Below, piece after piece: positions 1 to 7,955 of a DNA stretch of 64,000 nucleotides; position 1 is the first letter of the stretch, and every line of letters begins with the position of its first letter. This DNA is from Lysobacteraceae bacterium NML03-0222 (GTDB taxonomy: Bacteria; Pseudomonadota; Gammaproteobacteria; Xanthomonadales; Xanthomonadaceae), in contig NWQM01000004.1 in the NCBI GenBank assembly GCA_002798195.1, forward strand, positions 186,001 through 250,000, read 5' to 3'. The notes under the pieces were generated by a model. It was given only the letters and a program-made list of their open reading frames with translations, did not search any database and was not told the DNA's origin. The position numbers and the translations under genes are program-made.

Positions 1-91
1 CGTTGACCTCGGCATAGGTCAGATAGCCCTGTTCCAGGCCCTTGCTGATGAGCTGCTTGATTTCCGACTGGGCCTGACGATCACTGGCCAT
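1..91 (-). CDS. rpoD: RNA polymerase sigma factor RpoD, N-terminal fragment (cut by window edge)
   Basis: Only the first 30 codons are present, because the gene runs off the left edge. The start is the ATG at 91. The peptide contains QLISKGLEQGYLTYAEVN, which matches the region 1.1 start of the housekeeping sigma-70 factor, where a QGYLTYAEVN-type segment is typical. RpoD directs core RNA polymerase to the -35/-10 promoters of most genes. The family call rests on this short N-terminal motif alone, but that motif is distinctive. Confidence 0.85.
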   Translation of the reverse strand, partial: MASDRQAQSEIKQLISKGLEQGYLTYAEVN

Positions 92-152
92 GTGTTTCAC
101 CTGAAAGAAACTGAACCCCCAATTATACTACTTTATCCGTCTGCTGCCGGGT

Positions 153-593
153 TCAGGTTTGCAGCATGAAAGTTACCGGGCCGTCATTGACCAGGCTTAC
201 CTGCATATGGGCGCCAAACCGGCCCATTTCCACCCCTGGCGCATGCCTTTGCCGACATTCTGCTATCAGCTGCGCATACAGCTGTTCAGCCAACGCCGGG
301 GAGGCTGCGCCGCTGAAACTTGGCCGCAGCCCGCTGCGGGTATCGGCAGCCAGGGTGAACTGGCTGACCAGCAGCAATTGCCCACCGCTATCGCGCAACG
401 AACGATTCATGCGTCCGGCCTCGTCGGCAAACACCCGGTAAGCCAGCAAGCGCTCGGCCATTTTGACTACCTTGTCGCTATCGTCAGTGGCTTCGGCGCA
501 CACCAATGCCAAAAGCCCTGCACCAATCTGGCCAACGGTTTCGCCCTCGACCTCCACTTTGGCGCTGGAGACGCGCTGAATCAAAGCCAACAT
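153..593 (-). CDS. dtd: D-aminoacyl-tRNA deacylase
   Basis: This cytosolic enzyme hydrolyses D-aminoacyl-tRNA (and mischarged Gly-tRNA-Ala), keeping D-amino acids out of protein. The product is 146 residues, the usual Dtd length of about 145. It shows the family start MLALIQRVSSAKVEVEGE, the SQFTLAADT motif that forms the active-site pocket, and the NDGPVTFML segment carrying the cross-subunit Gly-Pro motif. I chose the ATG at 593 because the family N-terminus starts exactly there; an in-frame start at 629 would add 12 unrelated residues. It lies between rpoD and a divergent acyltransferase gene. Confidence 0.95.
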   Translation of the reverse strand: MLALIQRVSSAKVEVEGETVGQIGAGLLALVCAEATDDSDKVVKMAERLLAYRVFADEAGRMNRSLRDSGGQLLLVSQFTLAADTRSGLRPSFSGAASPALAEQLYAQLIAECRQRHAPGVEMGRFGAHMQVSLVNDGPVTFMLQT

Positions 594-688
594 GGTTGTT
601 TTGCCCACAAAAGCCGCAAGATTAACCAAACTTGCCCGCTACTCTTGCGTTTTCTCTACACTCAAGCCCCTTTGTTGATGTCCTGCCC

Positions 689-1588
689 ATGCTTTATTGG
701 CTTGCCAAACTGATCGGCCTTTTGCCCATGCCCGCCCTGCACTGGCTCGGCGACCGGCTTGCCGCCTTCTGGTTGCACGGCCAACGCCGTGAAAGCCGGG
801 TGGCCTGGCGCAGTCTGGAGCTTGCCTTCCCACATATGCCCGAGGCCGAGCGCCGCACCTTGCACAAAGCGGCACTGCAAAGCACCGGTCGGCAGATGTT
901 TGAAACCCTACGCATCTGGACACGCCCGGCAGCGGAGAACTTGCAATTGCTGCGCGAAGGCACCGGCATTGAGCTATTTGAGGCAGCCCTCGGCAGTGGT
1001 CGCGGAGTGATTGTCGCCGCCCCCCACCATGGCAACTGGGAGCTTTTGAACCAATGGCTGGCCTCGCGCACAGCGCTCGCCATCCTGTATGCGCCGCCGG
1101 AGTCAGCGCGGGTGGATGCGTTTTTGCGACGGGTACGCAAGGCACAGGCGCACGACGGACAGGTGGAGCAAATCCGCGCCGAAGGCATCGGCATTCGGCA
1201 ATTGTTCAAACGCCTGCAGAGCGGTGGCGTGGTCGGCATCCTGCCCGACCAACAGCCCAAGCAGGGCGAAGGGGTCTGGGCACCATTTTTTGGGGTTCCC
1301 GCCTCGACCATGACCCTGATTGGCCGCCTGGCCGAGCGCAGCAGCGCCATCGTCCTGTTCGCCTGGTGTGAGCGTGATGCCGATGGTCGCGGCTTCACCC
1401 TGCATATCGAAGCCGCCGCAGATGACATCGCCGCCAAAGATCCTCGGGTTTCTGCCACGGCACTCAATGCCGGCATCGAGGCGCTGGTGCGTCGCAACCC
1501 TGCACAGTATCAGTGGACTTACAAGCGCTGGTCGCAGCAGCCCGAAGGCAGTGCGTTCGGCAACCCCTATTGGCCAGATTGTTATTGA
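689..1588 (+). CDS. LpxL/HtrB-family lysophospholipid/lipid A acyltransferase
   Basis: A membrane-associated acyltransferase of about 299 residues, probably adding a secondary acyl chain to lipid A or a related lipid. The N-terminus is hydrophobic (LYWLAKLIGLLPMPALHWLG). The catalytic HX4D/E-type motif is visible as APHHGNWELL near residue 115, followed by a GVVGILPDQQP segment near residue 195, both typical of the HtrB/LpxL superfamily. The ATG at 689 fits the family start; a TTG at 632 would add 19 residues. The stop is followed after 1 bp by the next gene, suggesting an operon with the two PH-domain proteins. Substrate specificity cannot be read from the sequence. Confidence 0.88.
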   Translation: MLYWLAKLIGLLPMPALHWLGDRLAAFWLHGQRRESRVAWRSLELAFPHMPEAERRTLHKAALQSTGRQMFETLRIWTRPAAENLQLLREGTGIELFEAALGSGRGVIVAAPHHGNWELLNQWLASRTALAILYAPPESARVDAFLRRVRKAQAHDGQVEQIRAEGIGIRQLFKRLQSGGVVGILPDQQPKQGEGVWAPFFGVPASTMTLIGRLAERSSAIVLFAWCERDADGRGFTLHIEAAADDIAAKDPRVSATALNAGIEALVRRNPAQYQWTYKRWSQQPEGSAFGNPYWPDCY

Positions 1589-1589
1589 T

Positions 1590-2102
1590 ATGACACAGCC
1601 CAGCCCTCCCGCTCTACCCAGCACCGACGCCTGGCAGCCGCTGCCCGCACGCGGACGGATCTTATTCTGCCTGAGCCATGCCATCGGCTGTGCCATTTTG
1701 GGCGCTGCACTGGCTCTGGCCACCGCACTTGTATTCAAAGCCTGGCCCTGGCTCTGGGCGGGTCTGCTGACCGCGGCGGGTCTGCTTGCCGGGGTCGTAT
1801 TCGGCATTTGGCTGGGCGCGCGCCGTCACAGCTATTACCGCTGGCAGCTGAGTGAAACCGGCTTTGCGGTGAGAAGCGGCAAGCTCTGGCAGCGACATAC
1901 CTATGTACCATCCACCCGCATACAGCATCTGGATATCAGCCGCGGCCCGCTGCAGCGCCGCTACGGGCTTGCCACACTGACCGTACACACCGCAGGCACG
2001 CATGGCCATGCACTCAGCCTGCCCTGCCTGGACCTGAATGATGCCGAGGCGCTGCGCAAAGCACTGGCCGCTGGCATTGAGCCCGAAAGCGATGATGACT
2101 GA
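1590..2102 (+). CDS. Bacterial PH-domain membrane protein, YdbS-like
   Basis: A 170-residue protein with two close transmembrane segments (roughly residues 30-75) followed by a bacterial Pleckstrin-homology (bPH_2) domain, seen in the RHSYYRWQLSETGFAVRSG and PSTRIQHLDISRGPLQRRYG segments. These YdbS-type proteins are usually encoded next to a longer YdbT-type partner, as here; the next gene overlaps its end by 8 bp. The pair probably forms an inner-membrane complex of unknown function. The start ATG lies one base after the stop of the preceding acyltransferase gene, which supports cotranscription. Confidence 0.85.
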   Translation: MTQPSPPALPSTDAWQPLPARGRILFCLSHAIGCAILGAALALATALVFKAWPWLWAGLLTAAGLLAGVVFGIWLGARRHSYYRWQLSETGFAVRSGKLWQRHTYVPSTRIQHLDISRGPLQRRYGLATLTVHTAGTHGHALSLPCLDLNDAEALRKALAAGIEPESDDD

Positions 2103-3615
2103 GCCGCCCCCCATCCCTGACCTGCCCGCCCGCGAGCACCGGCTGCACCCTTGGTCATGGCTGTTTGTCGCCTTGCAGCACCTCAAACAGTTCATCCTCC
2201 CGCTGCTGGTTCTGCTCATTGCCCGCCGCGGGGACGGCCATGCGCTATGGCCACTCTTGGGGATTGGGGCCTTGGTGCTGGTTTCAATCTGGCAATACTT
2301 CACCTATCGCTATCGACTGCTGCCCGAGCACATCGAAATCCGCAGCGGCCTGCTGGAAAGAAAACTGCGGCAAATCGCCTATGCGCGTATCCATAACGTC
2401 GCCCTGCACCAGACGCTGTTGCACCGGCTGTTTGGCGTGGCCGAGGTACGCCTGGAATCGGCTGGCGGCAGTCAGCCAGAGGCGCAGATGCGCGTGTTGC
2501 GCATGGACAAGGCACTGGCACTGGAGCACTTGGTGCGCGAGCGCGGCCAGCACATCAGCAGCATCACACCCACCGACGCGATTGCACAAGCCGCTGCCGC
2601 GCCCCTGCTGACACTGCCCACCTCGGAAATCATCCGGCATGGCCTGATTTCCAATCGTGGCATGGTGGTGGTCGCCGCCGCCTTTGCCACCCTCGGCCAA
2701 TTCATGGATGAATTTATCGAGCACTATGCCGGGCAACTGGCGCGCACCACCCGCGCCACACTCAATGGCTTGGATGCCCAACGATTGACGCTTGACTGGC
2801 TGGATTACAGCCTGATTGGCCTAGTCCTGCTGCTTGCCATGCTGGTCTTGCTGCGACTGCTTTCGGTGGCGCTGTCCCTGCTGCAATATCACGGCTTTGT
2901 ACTGGGCGAGAGTGGCCGGCGCCTGACCATCAGCCGAGGACTTCTGACCCGGATTCGCAGCTCCATCCCCAAGCGCCGCATCCAGGCTTGGCAACTGCAA
3001 GAGACCTGGCTGCACCGGCGCTTCAAACGCCGGGCACTGTCGGTGGAAATCGCAGCCAGTCTACAACCACAACAGCAGCAAGACCGCGGCAGCCATGCAC
3101 TGGCGCCTATCGCCACACCCGCCCACTGCGATGCGCTGATCAGCCATCTACTGCCTGCTGCCCAATGGCCGCCCACAAACTGGCAAAAATTGCACCGACT
3201 CGCCGGGCTGCGCCGCTGGCTGGGCAGCTGCATGTGGCTGCTGCCACTAACGGCCGTGACTGCATGGCTGCTGGGTTTCTGGGCACTGCTGCCATTGACA
3301 TGGCTTGCGCTCTGTGCATTTTCCGCATGGCAAACCAGCCGACATGCGGGCTGGAGCCTGGACAGCACCCTCATCGCCACCCGGCGTGGCTGGCTGTCGA
3401 AACAATGGCGCTTTGCCGAAGTGGCAAAACTGCAAAACCTGCGCCTGTCTGCCTCGCCAGTGGACAGGCTCTTTGGCATGCGCAGCCTGCTGCTGGATAC
3501 CGCAGGCGCAAGCCCGTTTGCACCACTGCGCATTGATTATCTAAGCCGCGAAGATGCCGAACAGTTGCTCACTACCCTTGCCCGGCAACTGGCACGCAGT
3601 CCACTGCGCTGGTAA
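2095..3615 (+). CDS. Bacterial PH-domain membrane protein, YdbT-like
   Basis: A 506-residue inner-membrane protein of the YdbT family. Hydrophobic segments near residues 20-60, 185-215, 235-270 and 385-420 alternate with three PH-like repeats, each having a YRLLPEHIEIRSGLLERKL-type strand followed by RI.N..L.Q...HR.FG (RIHNVALHQTLLHRLFGVAE; a degenerate form near 290-330; LQNLRLSASPVDRLFGMRSL near the C-terminus). ATG codons at 2092 and 2095 are both possible; they overlap the end of the YdbS-like gene, a sign of translational coupling. Its molecular role is not established. Confidence 0.85.
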   Translation: MTEPPPIPDLPAREHRLHPWSWLFVALQHLKQFILPLLVLLIARRGDGHALWPLLGIGALVLVSIWQYFTYRYRLLPEHIEIRSGLLERKLRQIAYARIHNVALHQTLLHRLFGVAEVRLESAGGSQPEAQMRVLRMDKALALEHLVRERGQHISSITPTDAIAQAAAAPLLTLPTSEIIRHGLISNRGMVVVAAAFATLGQFMDEFIEHYAGQLARTTRATLNGLDAQRLTLDWLDYSLIGLVLLLAMLVLLRLLSVALSLLQYHGFVLGESGRRLTISRGLLTRIRSSIPKRRIQAWQLQETWLHRRFKRRALSVEIAASLQPQQQQDRGSHALAPIATPAHCDALISHLLPAAQWPPTNWQKLHRLAGLRRWLGSCMWLLPLTAVTAWLLGFWALLPLTWLALCAFSAWQTSRHAGWSLDSTLIATRRGWLSKQWRFAEVAKLQNLRLSASPVDRLFGMRSLLLDTAGASPFAPLRIDYLSREDAEQLLTTLARQLARSPLRW

Positions 3616-3619
3616 GGCA

Positions 3620-4084
3620 CTAGTCCAGCAATTCCATCGCCATCACCAGGCCATCTTCGCGGCCATGATTGGCAGCGGGGTAATAACGTGGCCGACGGCC
3701 AATTTCGTTGAAACCCTCATCCTGATAGAGCCGCACCGCATGGGTATTGGAAGGCCGCACTTCCAGAAAAATCCGTTGCGCGCCCTGCGCCTGCGCGGCA
3801 TGGCGCACATCGCGCAGCAAGCGCCGACCCAACCCGCGCGACTGCCAAGCCGGATCAATACAGATATTGAGCAAATGCGCTTCATCGGCTTGCACGCTGA
3901 GCACGGCATAGCCAATGATGCGCCGGTCAGTTTCCAGCACCCACATCGAGTATCCCGAGCGCAGGCAGTCACGAAAATTGCCCACCGACCATGGCCATGG
4001 GTAGGCGCGCAATTCCACCTGCATGACTTCTGCCAGGTCAGACTCCTGCATACGCCGCAGATTCACAGCCGCTGCGCTACTCAT
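3620..4084 (-). CDS. rimI: Ribosomal protein S18-alanine N-acetyltransferase
   Basis: A GNAT-fold enzyme of 154 residues that acetylates the N-terminal alanine of ribosomal protein S18 using acetyl-CoA. The acetyl-CoA binding motif is clear (DPAWQSRGLGRRLLRDVRHAA), followed by the C-terminal RLYQDEGFNEIGRRPRYY segment typical of RimI. The ATG at 4084 overlaps the upstream stop by 4 bp (ATGA), so I prefer it to an in-frame start at 4117. It is the last gene of a pssA - small ORF - rimI minus-strand operon that converges on the ydbT-like gene 4 bp away. Confidence 0.9.
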   Translation of the reverse strand: MSSAAAVNLRRMQESDLAEVMQVELRAYPWPWSVGNFRDCLRSGYSMWVLETDRRIIGYAVLSVQADEAHLLNICIDPAWQSRGLGRRLLRDVRHAAQAQGAQRIFLEVRPSNTHAVRLYQDEGFNEIGRRPRYYPAANHGREDGLVMAMELLD

Positions 4085-4329
4085 TGCCGGGCACGCAGAC
4101 GACGCAGTTGTGGCCACAAAGCACGTTTGACCGCCGCATCACGCAAGCGCTCGGCATCGGGCAGCACAATCCCTGATGCCAGCAGTGCTTCCGCCGTGAC
4201 ACCAGTAGCGGCCGCCAGCTGCGCCACCACAAACGGATCAGGCGGCAGCGACGCCGCCGGCCACACCTGGCGCCATGCCGTGCAGCCAAGCTCACCCAGA
4301 ATTTCCGTTTGCAGGCTGTCCCAATTCAT
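4081..4329 (-). CDS. Small hypothetical protein between pssA and rimI (possible HolD-position protein)
   Basis: An 82-residue protein that I do not recognise by sequence. It overlaps pssA by 4 bp at its start and rimI by 4 bp at its end, so it is almost certainly translated. It is rich in Ala, Leu, Trp and Arg, with no membrane segment or signal peptide. In enterobacteria the gene directly before rimI is holD (DNA polymerase III psi subunit). A divergent psi-like protein is therefore a reasonable guess from position only; I see no diagnostic motif. Confidence 0.6.
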   Translation of the reverse strand: MNWDSLQTEILGELGCTAWRQVWPAASLPPDPFVVAQLAAATGVTAEALLASGIVLPDAERLRDAAVKRALWPQLRRLRARQ

Positions 4330-5093
4330 GCGGCCTCGGCTGTGCGCTTGCCAAACACCTTCATCAGCGGCCCTGAAAGCGCATAAACAGTAAACACCAG
4401 CAACAGTGTCTGTGGCGGATACAACGCCAGCGCAATCAGCACACCCAGCAAAATCGGCAGGAAGAAAAACGGCACCCGCTCGCCCTGCTCGCCACGCTGG
4501 CTACCCTTGAAACTGGTGTAGCGGATATTGCTCACCATCAACAGTGCCACCGCCACCGTGACCGCCAACGCCGCGTAGCGCAGGCCACGCCCTGCCACCT
4601 CATAGTCATGCAGTGTCCAGACAAAACTCGCCATCACCGCCGCCGCGGCCGGGCTTGCCAGGCCAATGAACCAGCGCTTGTCCACCACCCCGACCTGGCT
4701 ATTGAAGCGGGCAAGCCGCAGTGCCGCACAGGCGGCGTACAAGAAGGCCGCGAGCCACCCCAGCCGTCCGGCGGCATCCCCCTCCAGGTGCATGTATTCC
4801 ATGGCCCAGTGGTACATCAGCATTGCCGGCGCCATGCCGAAGCTCACCAGATCTGCCAGCGAATCGTATTGCACGCCAAACTCACTCTGGGTATGGGTAA
4901 GCCGGGCTACCCGGCCATCCAGCCCATCCAGCAGCGCCGCGATGAAAATCGCCACGCAGGCATAGGTGAACTTTTCCTGGCTTGCCGCGATGATGGCGTA
5001 GAAGCCGGCAAACAACCCGCCCGTGGTGAACAGATTGGGAAGCAGGTAATACACCGCACGCGGCGGACGAGATGGGTTTTTGTTTTCTTCCAT
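4326..5093 (-). CDS. pssA: CDP-diacylglycerol--serine O-phosphatidyltransferase
   Basis: An integral membrane enzyme making phosphatidylserine from CDP-diacylglycerol and L-serine, the first step to phosphatidylethanolamine. The CDP-alcohol phosphotransferase signature DGxxAR...G...D...D is complete: LDGLDGRVARLT, then FGVQYDSLADLVSFG. Several hydrophobic helices follow to the C-terminus. The ATG at 5093 (MEENKNPSRPPRAVYYLLPN) gives 255 residues and the family N-terminus; an upstream in-frame start at 5144 adds 17 residues of low quality. It heads the operon with the small ORF and rimI. Confidence 0.93.
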   Translation of the reverse strand: MEENKNPSRPPRAVYYLLPNLFTTGGLFAGFYAIIAASQEKFTYACVAIFIAALLDGLDGRVARLTHTQSEFGVQYDSLADLVSFGMAPAMLMYHWAMEYMHLEGDAAGRLGWLAAFLYAACAALRLARFNSQVGVVDKRWFIGLASPAAAAVMASFVWTLHDYEVAGRGLRYAALAVTVAVALLMVSNIRYTSFKGSQRGEQGERVPFFFLPILLGVLIALALYPPQTLLLVFTVYALSGPLMKVFGKRTAEAA

Positions 5094-5216
5094 AACAGGC
5101 AAGTGTAGCGCCTTGCTGTGCGGTGATGCGGGCTGCGCGGGCAATATCCGCTGCCATCACTTGCAAGCCATTGGTCACGGTGTTGCAATGTGATCCTAGT
5201 CACAAGGAGCTGCACC

Positions 5217-5597
5217 ATGCTCACGCGCGTATCCATTCTCATGATGCTTGGCCTTTGCAGTGCCGCAGCACTCTCGCCCGCTGCCGCTCAACAGATTTAC
5301 CAATGGAAAGATGCCAAGGGGCGTACCCACTATTCCAGCACGCCGCCAAGCTCGGGCAATTACAGCGTTCGCGGCGTGAAAGTCGCGGCGCCTGCCGATG
5401 CCCCCGCCACACCCGCTGCCGAAGCCAAACCTGAAAGCGAGCAATGCAAGCAAGCACGCGCCAATCTTGCCGTACTGCGCGACAGCCCCAGTGTGCAAAT
5501 GGCAGGCGCCGACGGCAATCCGCGCACGCTCAATGATGAAGAGCGTGCCGCACAAATGCGGCTTGCGCAGACCATCCTGGAAACCAACTGCAAATAA
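5217..5597 (+). CDS. Secreted DUF4124-domain protein
   Basis: A 126-residue exported protein. A Sec signal peptide (MLTRVSILMMLGLCSAAALSP...AAAQQ) is followed directly by the DUF4124 motif IYQWKDAKGRTHYSSTPP, and a charged, Ala/Pro-rich tail containing two cysteines. DUF4124 proteins are common periplasmic proteins of unknown function in beta- and gammaproteobacteria. The start ATG at 5217 has a good ribosome binding site (AAGGAGC, 7 bases upstream). It stands alone between divergent pssA and downstream proS. Confidence 0.85.
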   Translation: MLTRVSILMMLGLCSAAALSPAAAQQIYQWKDAKGRTHYSSTPPSSGNYSVRGVKVAAPADAPATPAAEAKPESEQCKQARANLAVLRDSPSVQMAGADGNPRTLNDEERAAQMRLAQTILETNCK

Positions 5598-5661
5598 GCA
5601 GCGCAACAAAGCGGCAAGGCGCATGGCAAAATGCAGGGCTCACCCCAATCCGAGCCTTGCC

Positions 5662-7380
5662 ATGCGCCTGTCGCGTTTCCATCTGCGTACCGAAAAAGAA
5701 ACCCCTGCCGAAGCCGAAATCATCAGCCACAAGCTGATGCTCAAATCCGGCATGATTCGCAAGCTGGCTGCCGGACTTTATACCTGGTCACCACTGGGGC
5801 TGCGGGTATTGCGCAAGGTCGAGCGCGTGGTGCGCGAAGAAATGAACCGCGCCGGCGCCATCGAAATCCTGATGCCGACCATCCAGCCGCAGGAGCTATG
5901 GCAGGAAACCGGCCGCTGGGAAAAGTTTGGCGGTCAGCTTTTGAAAATCCGTGACCGCAAAGAGGCTGATTATTGCTACGCTCCCACCGCTGAAGAAGTG
6001 GTGACGGATTTTGCCCGGCAGGAACTTGCCAGTTACAAACAGTTGCCGGTTAATTTCTATCAAATCCAGACCAAGTTCCGTGACGAAATCCGCCCGCGTT
6101 TTGGCGTGATGCGTGCCCGCGAATTTCTCATGAAGGATGCCTATTCCTTCCATCTGGACGAGACCTCATTGCAGGCCGAATATCGCAATATGTATGACAC
6201 CTACAGCCGGATTTTCACCCGCCTGGGGCTGAAATTCCGTGCCGTATTTGCCGATACTGGCGCCATTGGCGGCTCGGCCTCGCACGAGTTTCATGTCCTG
6301 GCAGACTCGGGTGAGGACGCCATCGCGTTTTCCGACACATCGGATTATGCCGCCAATGTTGAGCTGGCCGAGGCACTTGCCCCCGGCGCGCGCCCGGCTG
6401 CAAGCCAAACACTGCGCGATATCGCCACGCCCACGCAAAAAACCTGCGAAGAAGTGGCCGTGCTGCTGCAAATCCCGCTTTCGCGCACGGTAAAGTCCAT
6501 CGCCTTGATGGGTGAAGATAATCAGGGCGCGCCGCAATTTGTGCTGGCACTGGTGCGTGGCGACCATTCCGCCAATGAAATCAAACTGGCCAAACTGCCG
6601 GGTCTTGGCGATTATCGACTGGCCAGTGAGGAGGAAATCCGTACCCATCTGGGCGCATCGCCCGGCTTCCTCGGCCCCCTCGATAGCGCCCGCCCCATTC
6701 GCGTGATTGCTGACCGCGCCGTGGCCGCCATGGCCGATTTTGTGGTTGGCGCCAATCGCGATGGTTTTCATATTGCCGGCGTGAACTGGGGACGCGACCT
6801 GCCGGAGCCGGAAGTGGCCGATATTCGCAATGTGGTGGCGGGCGATCCTTCGCCTGATGGTCGGGGCGCACTCGGCATCGCCCGTGGCATTGAAGTCGGT
6901 CATGTCTTTGCGCTGGGCAATAAATATTCCGAAGCAATGAATTGCACGGTGCTCGATGCCCAGGGCAAGCCGGTGAATCCGCTGATGGGCTGCTATGGCA
7001 TTGGCGTTTCCCGCATTGTCGCCGCCGCCATCGAGCAAAATCATGATGAAACCGGGATTTGCTGGCCAGAAGCAATGGCGCCCTGGCAGGTCGCGGTATG
7101 CCTGATCAATCCGAAAAACAACCCGGAGGTACTGGCCGCCGCGGAAAAACTCTGCGATGAGCTGAATAAAGCCGGAATCGATAGCGTGCTCGACGATCGC
7201 GGCCTGCGCCCGGGTGCAATGTTTGCCGATATTGAGCTCATCGGCATTCCTCACCGCGTGGTGGTTTCAGAGCGTGGTCTGGCTGCAGGCAGTTTCGAAT
7301 ATCGTCATCGCACTGCGGCTGAAGCCGAAAATCTCGACCATGCCGCCCTGCTTGCCCGCCTGACCGCCCCAACATCTTGA
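5662..7380 (+). CDS. proS: Prolyl-tRNA synthetase
   Basis: A class II aminoacyl-tRNA synthetase of 572 residues charging tRNA-Pro in the cytosol; the length matches the bacterial-type enzyme with an editing insertion. Seen in order: N-terminal MRLSRFHLRTEKETPAEAEI, motif 1 around VERVVREEMNRAGAIEILMP, motif 2 FRDEIRPRFGVMRAREFLMKD, the INS editing domain (about residues 225-405, including the GDHSANEIKLAKLPG segment), motif 3 GCYGIGVSRIVAAAIEQ and a C-terminal anticodon-binding domain. The start at 5662 matches the family N-terminus; the reading frame is open further upstream but the extra sequence is not ProS-like. Confidence 0.97.
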   Translation: MRLSRFHLRTEKETPAEAEIISHKLMLKSGMIRKLAAGLYTWSPLGLRVLRKVERVVREEMNRAGAIEILMPTIQPQELWQETGRWEKFGGQLLKIRDRKEADYCYAPTAEEVVTDFARQELASYKQLPVNFYQIQTKFRDEIRPRFGVMRAREFLMKDAYSFHLDETSLQAEYRNMYDTYSRIFTRLGLKFRAVFADTGAIGGSASHEFHVLADSGEDAIAFSDTSDYAANVELAEALAPGARPAASQTLRDIATPTQKTCEEVAVLLQIPLSRTVKSIALMGEDNQGAPQFVLALVRGDHSANEIKLAKLPGLGDYRLASEEEIRTHLGASPGFLGPLDSARPIRVIADRAVAAMADFVVGANRDGFHIAGVNWGRDLPEPEVADIRNVVAGDPSPDGRGALGIARGIEVGHVFALGNKYSEAMNCTVLDAQGKPVNPLMGCYGIGVSRIVAAAIEQNHDETGICWPEAMAPWQVAVCLINPKNNPEVLAAAEKLCDELNKAGIDSVLDDRGLRPGAMFADIELIGIPHRVVVSERGLAAGSFEYRHRTAAEAENLDHAALLARLTAPTS

Positions 7381-7491
7381 GCCTGCCCAAACACCGCTTA
7401 TAAATTGCATCCCGATAATGGAAGCTTTAATATCGAATGCGGATGGCGAATATGCCAGCAGTCGATAAATAATCAAGCCCGTGGAGTAAAC

Positions 7492-7887
7492 GTGGACATT
7501 ACCAAACTGAACAGCAAAGAACTTGCCGATTTGATTAGCCAGGCGCAAAAACGCAAGCGCGTGCTGGCCAAGCGCAAGCCCATCAATCAGGTGCGCACCC
7601 AAATCAACAAAATCGTGCGCGCTTCTGGCTATAGCTTTGAAGAGCTCTTTGGCACGCCGGGTGCAGCCGCCACAAGCGCGCCGCGCAAAGCAGTCAGCAA
7701 GAGCAAGGGGCCACGCAAAGGCACCAAGGTGGAGGCCAAATACCGCGACCCGGCCAATGCCGAGAACACTTGGACAGGTCGTGGCAAACAGCCACGCTGG
7801 CTGGCCGCTTATATCGAGCAAGGCCGCCAGCTGACCGACTTCCTGATTGCACCGCAGGCAGCTACGCCTGCAACTTCCAGCAATTAA
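7492..7887 (+). CDS. H-NS family nucleoid-associated DNA-binding protein
   Basis: A 131-residue protein. The N-terminal half is a charged helical oligomerisation region (NSKELADLISQAQKRKRVLAKRK). The C-terminal half carries the H-NS DNA-binding signature, YRDPANAENTWTGRGKQPRWL, where the TWTGRGKQPRWL loop contacts AT-rich minor grooves. Such proteins silence AT-rich, often foreign, DNA. The start is the GTG at 7492, with GGAG 7 bases upstream and the family-like sequence (M/V)DITKLNSKEL; an upstream in-frame ATG at 7405 gives an unrelated extension. A strong terminator follows the stop. Confidence 0.88.
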   Translation: MDITKLNSKELADLISQAQKRKRVLAKRKPINQVRTQINKIVRASGYSFEELFGTPGAAATSAPRKAVSKSKGPRKGTKVEAKYRDPANAENTWTGRGKQPRWLAAYIEQGRQLTDFLIAPQAATPATSSN

Positions 7888-7917
7888 TGCCGTCATTAAT
7901 CCGTTTCAGCCCTCACC

Positions 7918-7948
7918 AAAGCGCCGCACAAGCGGCGCTTTGATTTTT
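7918..7948 (+). terminator. Rho-independent terminator after the H-NS-family gene
   Basis: Perfect 10-bp stem (7918-7927 with 7932-7941, GC-rich core GCGCCGC) with a four-base loop, followed by GATTTTTA. It lies between the convergent H-NS-family gene and the ThrE-type exporter gene and can serve both. Confidence 0.85.
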
Positions 7949-7955
7949 ATCTGGC

